From assembly GCA_946480015.1 (NCBI GenBank), contig CAMLIL010000038.1, positions 1 through 49,896 on the forward strand: DNA of 49,896 nucleotides, in the 5' to 3' direction. The notes under the pieces are model-generated. The model was not told the origin of the DNA, did not search any database, and saw only the letters and a list, made by a program, of their open reading frames with translations. The DNA comes from an uncultured Oxalobacteraceae bacterium (GTDB taxonomy: Bacteria > Pseudomonadota > Gammaproteobacteria > Burkholderiales > Burkholderiaceae). Below are positions 39,878 through 48,405 of the stretch, in pieces (the stretch's first letter is position 1; each line of letters starts with the position of its first letter). The position numbers and the translations under genes are program-made.

Positions 39878-41005
39878 TCACAGGCGTTTTGAGCGGTGCG
39901 CGTCAATACCGCTCAGCGGCTGGCGTTGCAGGCGCTCCTGCAGCAGGGCTACCACGGCCGCTTCTTCGGGCTGCAGCGCGTGCAGGTCTTCGACCAGTTC
40001 CCGGCGGGTACGCTCGCGCAGGGCTTCGACCACGGTGCCGTCCAGGTAGGCGTCGAGAACGGCCGGGTGCACATAGCATTTGCGGCAGATGGAGGGCGTG
40101 TTGCCGAGCTTTTCGGCCACGTGTTCAATGGCGCGCACGATGTTTTTTTTGGCCTGCGCTTCCGAGTCGAATTTTTCGAATTCCTGCAGCGCGAGCGCGG
40201 CCAGCACGGTGCCGGACCAGGTGCGGAAGTCCTTGGCGGTGTAGTCTTCGCCGGTGATCTCGCGCAGGTAGTCGTTGACGTCGGCCGAGCCGACGTTGTG
40301 GGCTTCGCCGGCGTCGTCGATGTAGTGGAACAGCTCCTGGCCGGGCAGGTCGCGGATGCGCTGGATGATGCGCGCCAGGCGCCTGTCGTCGACCGTGACG
40401 GCGTGATTGACGCCGCTTTTGCCGCGGAAGCGGAACTGCACCTCGCTGCCGTCGATGTGCACGTGGCGGCTGCGCAGCGTGGTCAGGCCGAAGGACTTGT
40501 TGGCGCGTGCGTATTCCTCGTTCCCAATCCGCATCATGGTCGCTTCGAGCAGGTAGACGATGGTTGCCAGCACCTTTTCGCGCGGCAGGCCGGGGCGCCG
40601 CAGGTCGGCGTCGACGCGCCGGCGTATCAGCGGCAGCGCCTGGCCGAAGCTGATCATGCGTTCGTATTTGACTTCGTCGCGCAGGCTGCGCCAGCGCGCG
40701 TGATAGCGGTATTGCTTGCGGCCCTTGGCGTCGCGCCCGGTGGCCTGCAGGTGGCCGTTGGCGTGCTTGCAGATCCAGACCTCGGTCCATGCGGGCGGAA
40801 TGGCCAGCGCGCGGATGCGTGCCAGCGTGGCTTCGTCGTCGAGCTGCCTGCCGGCGCTGTCGACATACGCGAATCGACCAGCTGCGCCCTGGCGCCGGAT
40901 GCCGGCCATGCTGTCGCTCACATAGCGCAAGCCGGCCGCCCGCGCGGCCTGCGGAGCATCGGTGTCCGGCCCGACAATGGCGGTGGGAGCGTCGTCTCTT
41001 TTCAT
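39878..41005 (-). CDS. DNA topoisomerase IB
   Basis: The product is 375 residues, the length of bacterial poxvirus-like type IB topoisomerases, which relax supercoils through a 3'-phosphotyrosyl nick. The N-terminal domain shows AAGLRYVSDSMAGIRRQGA, IPPAWTEVWICKHANGHLQA and GRDAKGRKQYRYHARWRSLR. The catalytic domain has ATMMRIGNEEYARANKSFGL (Arg), RFRGKSGVNH (Lys), DFRTWSGTVLAALAL (Arg) and SICRKCYVHPAVLDAY with Tyr311 as nucleophile. All expected catalytic positions are present. The gene is not linked to the carbohydrate locus by function and marks its right boundary. Its promoter must lie in the 83-base divergent gap before 41089. Confidence 0.94.
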   Translation of the reverse strand: MKRDDAPTAIVGPDTDAPQAARAAGLRYVSDSMAGIRRQGAAGRFAYVDSAGRQLDDEATLARIRALAIPPAWTEVWICKHANGHLQATGRDAKGRKQYRYHARWRSLRDEVKYERMISFGQALPLIRRRVDADLRRPGLPREKVLATIVYLLEATMMRIGNEEYARANKSFGLTTLRSRHVHIDGSEVQFRFRGKSGVNHAVTVDDRRLARIIQRIRDLPGQELFHYIDDAGEAHNVGSADVNDYLREITGEDYTAKDFRTWSGTVLAALALQEFEKFDSEAQAKKNIVRAIEHVAEKLGNTPSICRKCYVHPAVLDAYLDGTVVEALRERTRRELVEDLHALQPEEAAVVALLQERLQRQPLSGIDAHRSKRL

Positions 41006-41088
41006 GGTCCGCCGAGTCTACTCTCCCTGCGTTTTCGGCGCCGTTCGATGCCGCACAATCGGGCGCTCTCGCATGTTAGAGTGCGCGC

Positions 41089-41841
41089 ATGACCGATCTT
41101 GAGATGATGGTGCGTGGCGCGCGGCTGCATGTCGCTGATGCCGGCAGCGGCCCGGCCCTGCTGTGGGCGCACGCGATGCTGTCGAGCGTCGCAGCCGAGG
41201 ATGGCCTGTGGGCCGCCAGCGCGGGCTGCCGCCTGCTGCGTTACGATGCGCGCGGCCACGGCCGCAGCGGCGCCTGCGCCACGGCCAGCGATGCGGGCTG
41301 GGCCAGCCTGGCGCAGGACATGCTGGCCCTGGCCCAGGCGCTGGAACTGCGCCAGTGGTGCGCGGGCGGAGTGTCGATGGGCGCGGCCACGGCGCTGTGC
41401 GCGGCGCTCGCCCGGCCCGAGGCGGTATCCCGGCTCGTGCTGATGGGACTGCCGGCGGTGTGGGAGCGGCGGCGTGCGCCGGCCCGGCTCTACGCGCGCA
41501 TCGCCGCGGCCGATCCGGCGCTGCGCGCGCGCCTGCATGCCGGCACCGCAACCCGCGCTCACAAGCTGGCGCCGCGCGATGGCGCCGCCATGGCCGACCT
41601 GGCCACGCTGTACGCGGGCGCCGCCGGCAGCGACCTGCCGCCGCCCGGGAGCCTGGCGGCGATCGCCCATATCCCGGCCCTGATCGTGGCCTGGGAAGAC
41701 GACCCGGCCCACCCTCTCGCATCGGCGCTGGCGGTACAGCGTCTGTTGCCAGGTTCGCAATTGCGGGTGCTCAAATCGGCGGACCAATGCCACTCCGTCA
41801 ACAGCGATATCGTTGCATTCGCCACAGGGAAGGCTTATTGA
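41089..41841 (+). CDS. Alpha/beta-fold hydrolase
   Basis: The product is 250 residues from ATG 41089 and is cytoplasmic (no signal peptide). Motifs are VADAGSGPALLWAHAMLSS, LLRYDARGHGRSG, AGGVSMGAATALC with nucleophile Ser96, IVAWEDDPAHPL with acid Asp204 or 205, and ADQCHSVNSD with His235. The oxyanion motif is WAHAM instead of the common HG, as in some lactone hydrolases. The fold resembles 3-oxoadipate enol-lactonase and related esterases, but no substrate can be named. It is divergent from the topoisomerase gene and followed by a 131-base gap. Confidence 0.82.
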   Translation: MTDLEMMVRGARLHVADAGSGPALLWAHAMLSSVAAEDGLWAASAGCRLLRYDARGHGRSGACATASDAGWASLAQDMLALAQALELRQWCAGGVSMGAATALCAALARPEAVSRLVLMGLPAVWERRRAPARLYARIAAADPALRARLHAGTATRAHKLAPRDGAAMADLATLYAGAAGSDLPPPGSLAAIAHIPALIVAWEDDPAHPLASALAVQRLLPGSQLRVLKSADQCHSVNSDIVAFATGKAY

Positions 41842-41864
41842 AACTGTTTTTGCGGAAACTATTG

Positions 41865-41870
41865 TATACT
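41865..41870 (+). promoter_or_regulatory. Candidate -10 box before the PAS-GGDEF gene
   Basis: TATACT lies in an AT-rich patch directly after the hydrolase stop, preceded by TTG. Possible -35 boxes are CTGTTT (15-base spacer) or TTGAAA (21-base spacer); neither spacing is ideal. Transcription would begin near 41877, about 95 bases before the start codon. Confidence 0.4.
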
Positions 41871-41972
41871 TGCGGTTATTGGCGCGCGCCCTGATCCTGC
41901 GCGCAACCAGGTTGCACCCGTCCGGCCCATGCCCCTGCCGATTCGACCCGTACCGTCAATCGCCCACACGCT

Positions 41973-44669
41973 ATGGACCTTCGCCTTTTTCCTGGATCGC
42001 TGTCACTCAAAGTCCGCTTCGCGCTGGCCGCTGGCGCACTGGTGCTGCTGGTTGCCGTTGTGCTCACCAGTGCCGCCGTGATGATCGCCCAGCGCGCCAT
42101 CGACGATGTCATCCGCGCGCGCGAAGCCACACTGATCAGTCAGATCGCGGGTGATCTCGACCGCAACATCCTGCTGCGCCAGCAAGCCCTGTTGCGTCTG
42201 GCTAGCGATTTATCCAAGGACACGCAGCATCCCGGCGCCTTCCAGGCGCGCCTGGAGCAATACCACGCGCTCGATGGCCTGTTTTCGAATATGTCGATGG
42301 TCGACGCGCGCGGCGACCTGATCGCCAATCTGAACAACCCCGAGGCGCGCGGGCGCGTTAATCTGTCGCACCGCGAACACTTCATCGAGACCATGCGCAC
42401 CGGCGCGCCGGTGATTTCGCGTCCCGTGCGCGGCAGGGTGACACCGGTGCCGCTGGTGGCGATGACGGCGCCGATCCGTGCCGGCGACGGCCGCATCGCT
42501 TTTCTGCTGATCGGTTTGATCGAGCTGGACGGCGACGGCTTTTTGAAGGATCTGGCGCACAGCCGTGCGGACCAGGCCAGCGACTACTATCTGATGAGCG
42601 GCGACGGCAGCTTCATTGCGCATCCCGACCAGCGCCGTTTGCTGCAGCAGGCCGATGAAGCCATGGGCGACAGCCCGGCCTTGCGCCACGCGCTGTCGGG
42701 CGAAGCGGCGACCGTGCGGGCGCGCGGGGCTGGCGGGCGCGAGGAACTGGTGTCGTCGCGCCGGCTGGAGTCGACCGGCTGGATCGTGGCGGCAGCTTAT
42801 CCGACGGCAGCGGCGGCGGGCTTTGTCGACCAGGTGCGCCTGAACGCCGCCATCCTGGCGCTGGTGCTCGTGGCCGTCACCGCACCGGTGGTGTGGCTGG
42901 TGATCGAGCATCAGCTGCGGCCCTTGACGCGGCTGGGTGAACGCATGCGCGCGCGCCAGTGGCGGCCGGCCGCCGCCTACAGCAAGGACGAACTGGGCGC
43001 GCTGTCGCGGAGCTTCGACCAGCTGATGGCCGAGCGCGAGCGGGCCGAGCAGGCGGTGGTCGACAGCGAGCGCCGGTTGCGCCTGGTCGCCAATAACGTG
43101 CCGGCGCTGGTGGCGTATGTCGACAAGGACCGCCGTTTCGTGTTCGGCAATGAGCGCTACCTGGCCATTTTCGGGGTGCCGGCGAACCAGCTGCACGGCA
43201 TGCCGGTGCGCGCGGTGGTGGGCGAGACGGTGTACGCGGTCAGCGAACAGTATGTGGAAGCGGCCCTGCGCGGCGAGAGCGTGCGCTTCGAGCGGCCCAC
43301 CATCCGCGCCGGCAGGCAGCAATGGGACCGGGTGTCCTACAATCCGGATTTCGACGAGCAGGGCCAGGTGCGCGGCTACTTCGCGCTGGTGGACGATATC
43401 AGCGAACTGAAGGCGGCCCAGCTGGTGCTGGCCGAGAGCGAAAAGCGGGTGCGCACCATTACCGACAACCTGCCGGCCCTGATCAGCTATATCGACAGCG
43501 GCTACCGCTACCGCTTCTGCAACGCGGTCTACACCGACATCACCGGGTATCCGGTCGAGCAGGTATTGGGACGCACGGTGGAGCAGGTGTTCGGCGCGCC
43601 GCTGATGCAGGCGGTGGGCGCGCACATGGCCGCGGCGCTGCGCGGCCAGCGGGTCTCGTTCGAACTGGTGCCGCCGCAGGAACTCGGTGCGCGGATTCTC
43701 CAGTACGATTACATTCCCGACGTCGGCGCCGACGGCAAGGTGCTGGGTTTTTATTCGATGGTGCACGACATCACCCACCACAAGACCACGGAAATGGCGC
43801 TGATGACCCAGCAGCGCCTGTTGCGCAGCGTGACCGACAATCTGCCGGCGCTGGTCAACTCGATCGATGCCGACGGGTGCATCCGCTTTGCCAACCGCCA
43901 GCATGAAACCTGGGTGGGCCGGCCGCTCGAGCAGATCGAGGGGGCGCGGATCGAATCGGTGCTCGGCGCCGAGGAGCTGGCGGCGCACCAGCGCTACTTC
44001 GACAAGGCGATGCAGGGCGAGCGTTCGCGCTGGACCTACCTGCGCGCCTCGCGTGGGGAGGAGCGGCATTACCAGGCCGACTATATTCCCCAGATCGAAG
44101 GCGGCAAGGCGGTCGGCGTGACCTGCCTGGTCATCGACGTCACCGACGCCAAGCTGGTCGAGCAGCGCCTGAGCGACCTGGCGCGCTTCGATGCGCTGAC
44201 CGGGCTGCCCAACCGTACCCACCTGGTCGAGCGCATCGGGCGGGCGATCGGGCGCAGCGGCGGGCGGATCGGGCTGATGTACCTGGACCTGGACCGGTTC
44301 AAGTCGATCAACGACAGCTTCGGCCATGGCGGCGGCGACCTGGTGCTGATCGAATTCGGCCGCCGCCTGTCCTCTTGCGTGCGCCAGTCCGACACGGTGG
44401 GCCGGCTGGCCGGCGACGAGTTCGTGATCCTGCTGGAAGGCTTGCAGAGCGCATCGGAATGCCAGCTGGTGGCCGCCAAGATCATCAAGGCGATGGAGCG
44501 GCCCTTCGATATCGACGGGGTGGCGCGGATCGTCACCACCAGCGTGGGCGTGGCCACCTGCCTGGAGGCCACGGCCAGCGTCGAGACGCTGCTCAAGCAT
44601 GCCGACGAGGCGCTCTACCGCGCCAAGGACAAGGGCCGCAACCGCTATGCGATAACGGCGGTCAGCTAG
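41973..44669 (+). CDS. Membrane sensor diguanylate cyclase: Cache-HAMP-3xPAS-GGDEF
   Basis: The product is 898 residues. A membrane helix (about 13-37) is followed by a periplasmic Cache-type sensor (about 45-280), a second helix (about 283-305), HAMP (to about 355), and three PAS domains (about 368-480, 490-610 and 620-735) that repeat the phrase NxPALxxxxD. The C-terminal GGDEF domain (about 735-895) has DALTGLPNRTHLVERI and LMYLDLDRFKSINDSFGHGG. The active-site motif is AGDEF (813-817) instead of GGDEF, a variant found in active cyclases. An inhibitory-site motif RQSD (804-807) lies exactly five residues before it, so product inhibition by c-di-GMP is expected. There is no EAL domain. It would raise c-di-GMP in response to an external signal. 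Confidence 0.92.
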   Translation: MDLRLFPGSLSLKVRFALAAGALVLLVAVVLTSAAVMIAQRAIDDVIRAREATLISQIAGDLDRNILLRQQALLRLASDLSKDTQHPGAFQARLEQYHALDGLFSNMSMVDARGDLIANLNNPEARGRVNLSHREHFIETMRTGAPVISRPVRGRVTPVPLVAMTAPIRAGDGRIAFLLIGLIELDGDGFLKDLAHSRADQASDYYLMSGDGSFIAHPDQRRLLQQADEAMGDSPALRHALSGEAATVRARGAGGREELVSSRRLESTGWIVAAAYPTAAAAGFVDQVRLNAAILALVLVAVTAPVVWLVIEHQLRPLTRLGERMRARQWRPAAAYSKDELGALSRSFDQLMAERERAEQAVVDSERRLRLVANNVPALVAYVDKDRRFVFGNERYLAIFGVPANQLHGMPVRAVVGETVYAVSEQYVEAALRGESVRFERPTIRAGRQQWDRVSYNPDFDEQGQVRGYFALVDDISELKAAQLVLAESEKRVRTITDNLPALISYIDSGYRYRFCNAVYTDITGYPVEQVLGRTVEQVFGAPLMQAVGAHMAAALRGQRVSFELVPPQELGARILQYDYIPDVGADGKVLGFYSMVHDITHHKTTEMALMTQQRLLRSVTDNLPALVNSIDADGCIRFANRQHETWVGRPLEQIEGARIESVLGAEELAAHQRYFDKAMQGERSRWTYLRASRGEERHYQADYIPQIEGGKAVGVTCLVIDVTDAKLVEQRLSDLARFDALTGLPNRTHLVERIGRAIGRSGGRIGLMYLDLDRFKSINDSFGHGGGDLVLIEFGRRLSSCVRQSDTVGRLAGDEFVILLEGLQSASECQLVAAKIIKAMERPFDIDGVARIVTTSVGVATCLEATASVETLLKHADEALYRAKDKGRNRYAITAVS

Positions 44670-44703
44670 CAGCCGGTCTATCCCGGACTGGCCGATTCAG
44701 GTT

Positions 44704-45465
44704 CTAGAAGGAGTAGACCAGCGTGACCGAGGTCTGGGTGTCGGTGTTCTTCTTGAACTCGGGCACGTTGCTGTCGTTGCGGGCGACGAAGGCGGCCTTC
44801 ATCTGCATGGTGCCGTTGATCTTGGTGCTGAGCGCCGCTTCGGCGCTCGAGTGCACGTTCGAGGTGCCGCGCTCCACGCTGACGGTGTTGGAAAACAGGG
44901 CGGAGGGCGAGAGCTGCCACTTGAGCGCGGCCGCGCCGCGTACCGTCACGCCGCTTTCGGAGTCGCCGTTCGGGCGCACGCCGCTGAAGTAGCCGGGGCC
45001 GAGTTCGAGGTCGAGTGTCTTGTCGAGCGTTTGCAGCCAGCGTGCGCTGCGTCCCACGCCCAGGGTCGAGTATTCGGTATAGGCGCCGAATTTGTCTTCC
45101 ACGTGGGTGGCCAGCAGGTAGGCGCGGTCGTCGCGCTCATTGTCGTCGTTCAGGCGGTAGCCGAACTTGGACGAGAGCGCGATGCGGCGCGCGGTGCGCA
45201 CCGTGGTGGTGGAACCGTCGCTCCGGCGCTGTACGTCTTCCTTGAAAAAGCCGCTGGCGACGTACTGGTTGTTCCAGCGGTCGATCTCCTGGCGCGCGTC
45301 GATTTTGCCGGTGATGGAGGTGCCGGCGGTGTTGCCGGAGACGCTGATGGCGCCCAGTTCGGCCGAGGTATGCCAGCCGCTGGTGGACGGAAGCGCCGGG
45401 GTATCGGCGCAGGCGGCGCTGCAGGCGGCGGCCAGGGCCAGCGCGAGAATCGGGGACGATGTCAT
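44704..45465 (-). CDS. DUF481-family outer-membrane protein
   Basis: The product is 253 residues from ATG 45465. The frame extends upstream, and ATG 45498 is possible, but a TATAAT box at 45497-45502 would place the transcript start downstream of that codon. A signal peptide (SPILALALAAACSAACA) precedes a DUF481 beta-barrel: SGWHTSAELGAISVSGNTAG, FGYRLNDDNERDDRAYLLAT, LGVGRSARWLQTLDKTLDLE and the terminal TQTSVTLVYSF, ending in the aromatic residue expected of outer-membrane barrels. The family (YdiY-like) is salt-induced or of unknown function. It is convergent with the GGDEF gene, 34 bases apart. Confidence 0.85.
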   Translation of the reverse strand: MTSSPILALALAAACSAACADTPALPSTSGWHTSAELGAISVSGNTAGTSITGKIDARQEIDRWNNQYVASGFFKEDVQRRSDGSTTTVRTARRIALSSKFGYRLNDDNERDDRAYLLATHVEDKFGAYTEYSTLGVGRSARWLQTLDKTLDLELGPGYFSGVRPNGDSESGVTVRGAAALKWQLSPSALFSNTVSVERGTSNVHSSAEAALSTKINGTMQMKAAFVARNDSNVPEFKKNTDTQTSVTLVYSF

Positions 45466-45496
45466 GAGGTCGTAGGGCGAGTGATGATCGTGCGCC

Positions 45497-45502
45497 ATTA
45501 TA
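45497..45502 (-). promoter_or_regulatory. TATAAT -10 box of the DUF481 gene
   Basis: A perfect TATAAT (minus strand) lies 32 bases before ATG 45465. No good -35 hexamer is found 16-18 bases upstream. Transcription would start near 45490 with a leader of about 25 bases, which decides against the upstream ATG at 45498. Confidence 0.5.
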
Positions 45503-45542
45503 GGCGATAGCGTTTTCAGCGGCACACCGGTGCGCTGAGGTG

Positions 45543-45926
45543 CTAGTGCAGGGCGATGCGCCGGGCCCGCAGGGAGGCGGCGGCGCTGTCCATCAGTTGC
45601 ATGGCGCGGCGGGCGGCCTTGAGGGTGGCGACGTCGCGCGCCAGGCTGCGGCTGGGCGGATCGAGGCGCCGCAGTCCGCCCGCCGACAGGCGCTCGCGCG
45701 CCGTGCGCAGGGTGGATGCGACAGTGGGCGCGGCGGCCGGCGCATTGCCCGCCTCGCCGCCAGCGAGCAGGGCGACGCTGCGCTCGCCGCCCTGGCAGGG
45801 CTGGTCGGTCAGGGTGACGTGGCCATCCGCCCCCACGCACTTGACGATGTCGGCACCGGCAAAGCAGCATGGCGCCAGTGCCAGGCCAGTAACGAGGAAG
45901 CTGCGTGCGAGAGTCTGGCGGTTCAT
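45543..45926 (-). CDS. DUF4124 domain-containing protein
   Basis: The product is 127 residues from ATG 45926 with AGGAG eight bases before. A signal peptide (about residues 1-24) is followed by a short DUF4124 domain: DIVKCVGADGHVTLTDQPCQ, with the usual pair of cysteines. The remaining 75 residues are an Ala/Arg-rich helix without recognised domain. The family is periplasmic and of unknown role, common in beta- and gammaproteobacteria. It is on the same strand as the DUF481 gene, 77 bases upstream of it, but that gene has its own -10 box. Confidence 0.85.
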   Translation of the reverse strand: MNRQTLARSFLVTGLALAPCCFAGADIVKCVGADGHVTLTDQPCQGGERSVALLAGGEAGNAPAAAPTVASTLRTARERLSAGGLRRLDPPSRSLARDVATLKAARRAMQLMDSAAASLRARRIALH

Positions 45927-46052
45927 GGAGGGCTCCTGAGATCGATGGGGCCAGTGTGCGCGCGCACGAAAAAGTTATCTGTTCGCCACCACACGCTGAG
46001 CGGATGCGCGCTGCATAAATAATTGAACAGCAGAACTGCTTTTAAATAATTA

Positions 46053-46082
46053 TTGTCCTGAAAACATGCGACTTGGTATGAT
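46053..46082 (+). promoter_or_regulatory. Promoter of the hybrid histidine kinase with extended -10
   Basis: TTGTCC (46053-46058) and TATGAT (46077-46082) are 18 bases apart, and TGG directly before TATGAT makes an extended -10. Two direct copies of TAAATAATT lie just upstream (about 46015 and 46043), in a strikingly AT-rich patch, and could be an upstream activating element. Transcription would begin near 46089, 41 bases before the start codon. Confidence 0.6.
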
Positions 46083-46129
46083 CGCTTGGGTTTGCCAATT
46101 GCTCACCACTTCGGGACATCCGCTTCAAC

Positions 46130-48325
46130 ATGCATATCCGCGCCTATCTGTTCCTGATGGCCGCCGCCGTCCTGGTGCCGGTGGTGGTGTTTTCCGGCCT
46201 GGCGCTGGGCATGCTGCGCGATGCCGAGCGGGCCACGGCGCTGCACAGCCTGAGCGAGACCGCCAAGAACGTCAGCCTGCTGGTGGACCGCGAGCTGTAC
46301 AGCGCCGAGGCGGCGCTGCAGGTGCTGGCCGCTTCGCCCTCTCTCGCCAAGGGGGATCTGAAGGCGTTTTATATTGAAGCGCTGACCGCGCGCCGCGGCG
46401 CCACCGGCTGGACCCTGCTGCTCGACGGCCAGGGGCGTCAGCTGGTCAATACCTATTTGCCGGATGGCGCCATGCTGCCTTACGGGAATCTGGCGCAGGA
46501 GCGGGTACGGCAGGTGCTCGCGCGCGGCGCCACCCTGGTGTCGGACGTGATTGCCGGTCCGGTGGCGCAGCGCCTGGTCGCCACGGTCAATCTGCCGGTC
46601 AAGGGCGGCGGCCAGGTGCTGGCGCAGGCGCTGTCGACCGACCATTTCATCGATCTGATCGCAACCGTCAAGGCACCGGAGGGATGGCGCATCGGCATCA
46701 TCGATAGCCGCGGCAACTTCGTCGCGCGCAATCTGCGCGCCGAACAGCTGGTGGGCAAACCGGCGCGCCCGGAACTGGTGGCGGCCGCCGCCAGAGCCGA
46801 GAGCGGCACGGTACGCCACCCGACCCTGGAAGGGGTGGAGAGCTATGATGTATTCACTCACTCGGCGCTGTCGGGCTGGACCATTGCGGTGGCCGCGCCG
46901 GTCGAGCTGGTGGAGCGCTCGGCGCGCCAGGCTTCGCTGGTGGCCGCGCTCGGCCTGCTGGCGGCAATCGTGTGCGCGGTGGCGCTGGCGGCGTTTTTCG
47001 GGCGCCAGCACGTGCGCTCGATTGGCCGGGCGGTCAAGGCCGCGGCCGATCTGGGCAAGGGAATACCGCCCGCGCCGGTGCGCTCGCACGTTACCGAGGT
47101 GGCCGAATTGCATAGCGCGCTGCACGCGGCCGGCGAACAGATGGTGCAGGCCCAGCAATACCGCCGGCATGCCGAAGCCGAGCGCGAACAGCTGCTGGCC
47201 AGCGAACAGCAGGCGCGCCGCACGGCTGAACAGCAGAACAAGGCCAAGGATCAGTTCCTGGCCATGCTGGGGCACGAGCTGCGCAACCCGCTGGCGCCGA
47301 TCAGCACCGCCGCGCAGCTGCTGCGCCTGCAGGCGCCGGATGCCAACCGGGTGCGCTATGCCAGCGAGGTCATTGCGCGCCAGGTCGACCATATGAACCG
47401 CCTGCTGGGCGATTTGCTGGACGTCTCGCGCGTCACCCGCGGCCTGGTGGTGCTCAACATCGAGCAGATCGACCTGAAGGGGGTGATCGAGCGCGCGCTC
47501 GAACAGACCCACGGCCAGATCGAGGCCAGGCAGCACCAGCTGCACCTGGCGCTGCCGGACGGGCCGCTGCCGCTGCGCGCCGACCAGACCCGCCTGATCC
47601 AGATTTTCGCCAATTTGCTGGGCAATGCGGCCAAGTACACGGCCCCGCACGGGCGCATCCAGATCGACGCCGTGCGCAGCGAGAATCGGGTGGTGGTGAC
47701 GGTGCGCGACAACGGCGAAGGCATCGCGCCCGATCTGCTGCCGCACATCTTCGATCTGTTTTCGCAGGGTGAACGCAAGCCGGACCGGTCGCAGGGCGGC
47801 TTGGGCCTGGGCCTGGCGCTGGTCAAGAGCCTGGTGCAGCTGCATGGCGGCGCGGTGTCGGCCAGCAGTGGCGGTCCCGGTCTGGGCAGCGCTTTTGCGG
47901 TCAGCCTGCCGTGCCTGCCGGCCGATGCCGCCGCGCCGCCCGCGCCGGCGCCGCCGGCGGCCGAGCGCCAGAGGCACCGCATCATGATCGTCGACGACAA
48001 TATCGACGGCGCGCACAGCCTGTCGCTGTTTCTCCGGGAAGCCGGCGGCCACCACACCAGCACGTATTACGATGGCGGTGCGGCGCTGGAGTGGGCCATG
48101 GTCGAGCGGCCCGATACCTTCATCCTCGATATCGGCCTGCCCGACATGACCGGCTACGAACTGGCGCGGCGCCTGCGCGCGCAGGCCCCCTTTGCCGGCG
48201 CGCGCTTCATTGCGCTGACCGGTTACGGCCAGAGCGAAGACCGCCAGCGCGCCTTCGCGGCCGGATTCGACCATCATGTGGCCAAGCCGGCCGATCCGCA
48301 GCAGATTCTCGCGCTGCTCGCCTAG
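46130..48325 (+). CDS. Hybrid sensor histidine kinase/response regulator
   Basis: The product is 731 residues. A membrane helix (about 5-27), periplasmic Cache-like sensor (30-265), second helix (about 268-291) and HAMP-like linker with coiled coil (to about 372) lead to HisKA with QFLAMLGHELRNPLAPI, His382 being the phosphorylated residue. The ATPase domain has N-box FANLLGNAAKYTAPHG, VRDNGEGIAPDLLPHIFDLF and the glycine-rich LGLGLALVKSLVQLHGG. After a Pro/Ala linker, a receiver domain (about 615-730) has IMIVDDNIDG, phospho-acceptor Asp667 in FILDIGLPDMTGYELA and Lys in HHVAKPADP. No output domain or neighbouring response regulator is present, so the phosphate target lies elsewhere. The input signal is unknown. 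Confidence 0.93.
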   Translation: MHIRAYLFLMAAAVLVPVVVFSGLALGMLRDAERATALHSLSETAKNVSLLVDRELYSAEAALQVLAASPSLAKGDLKAFYIEALTARRGATGWTLLLDGQGRQLVNTYLPDGAMLPYGNLAQERVRQVLARGATLVSDVIAGPVAQRLVATVNLPVKGGGQVLAQALSTDHFIDLIATVKAPEGWRIGIIDSRGNFVARNLRAEQLVGKPARPELVAAAARAESGTVRHPTLEGVESYDVFTHSALSGWTIAVAAPVELVERSARQASLVAALGLLAAIVCAVALAAFFGRQHVRSIGRAVKAAADLGKGIPPAPVRSHVTEVAELHSALHAAGEQMVQAQQYRRHAEAEREQLLASEQQARRTAEQQNKAKDQFLAMLGHELRNPLAPISTAAQLLRLQAPDANRVRYASEVIARQVDHMNRLLGDLLDVSRVTRGLVVLNIEQIDLKGVIERALEQTHGQIEARQHQLHLALPDGPLPLRADQTRLIQIFANLLGNAAKYTAPHGRIQIDAVRSENRVVVTVRDNGEGIAPDLLPHIFDLFSQGERKPDRSQGGLGLGLALVKSLVQLHGGAVSASSGGPGLGSAFAVSLPCLPADAAAPPAPAPPAAERQRHRIMIVDDNIDGAHSLSLFLREAGGHHTSTYYDGGAALEWAMVERPDTFILDIGLPDMTGYELARRLRAQAPFAGARFIALTGYGQSEDRQRAFAAGFDHHVAKPADPQQILALLA

Positions 48326-48334
48326 CTCTGCGCC

Positions 48335-48359
48335 TTTTGAAACAGCCGCCTGGAGCGGC
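48335..48359. repeat. Second copy of the TTTTGAAACAGCC element
   Basis: This 25-base stretch matches the right arm of the inverted repeat at 4352-4376 at 23 of 25 positions. Here it stands alone, ten bases after the stop of the hybrid kinase. CCGCC/GGCGG words nearby could form a short hairpin that helps end transcription. Confidence 0.75.
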
Positions 48360-48405
48360 GCGGTTTGGTACCATGGCGGCTTCGCCGACCAACCGCCATC
48401 GCACC

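Noticed and set aside
46103..48277. 724-codon open frame on the minus strand
   Set aside because: It is antisense to the hybrid kinase, whose motifs are all in the plus frame; the translation is Gln/Arg/Ala-rich and featureless.
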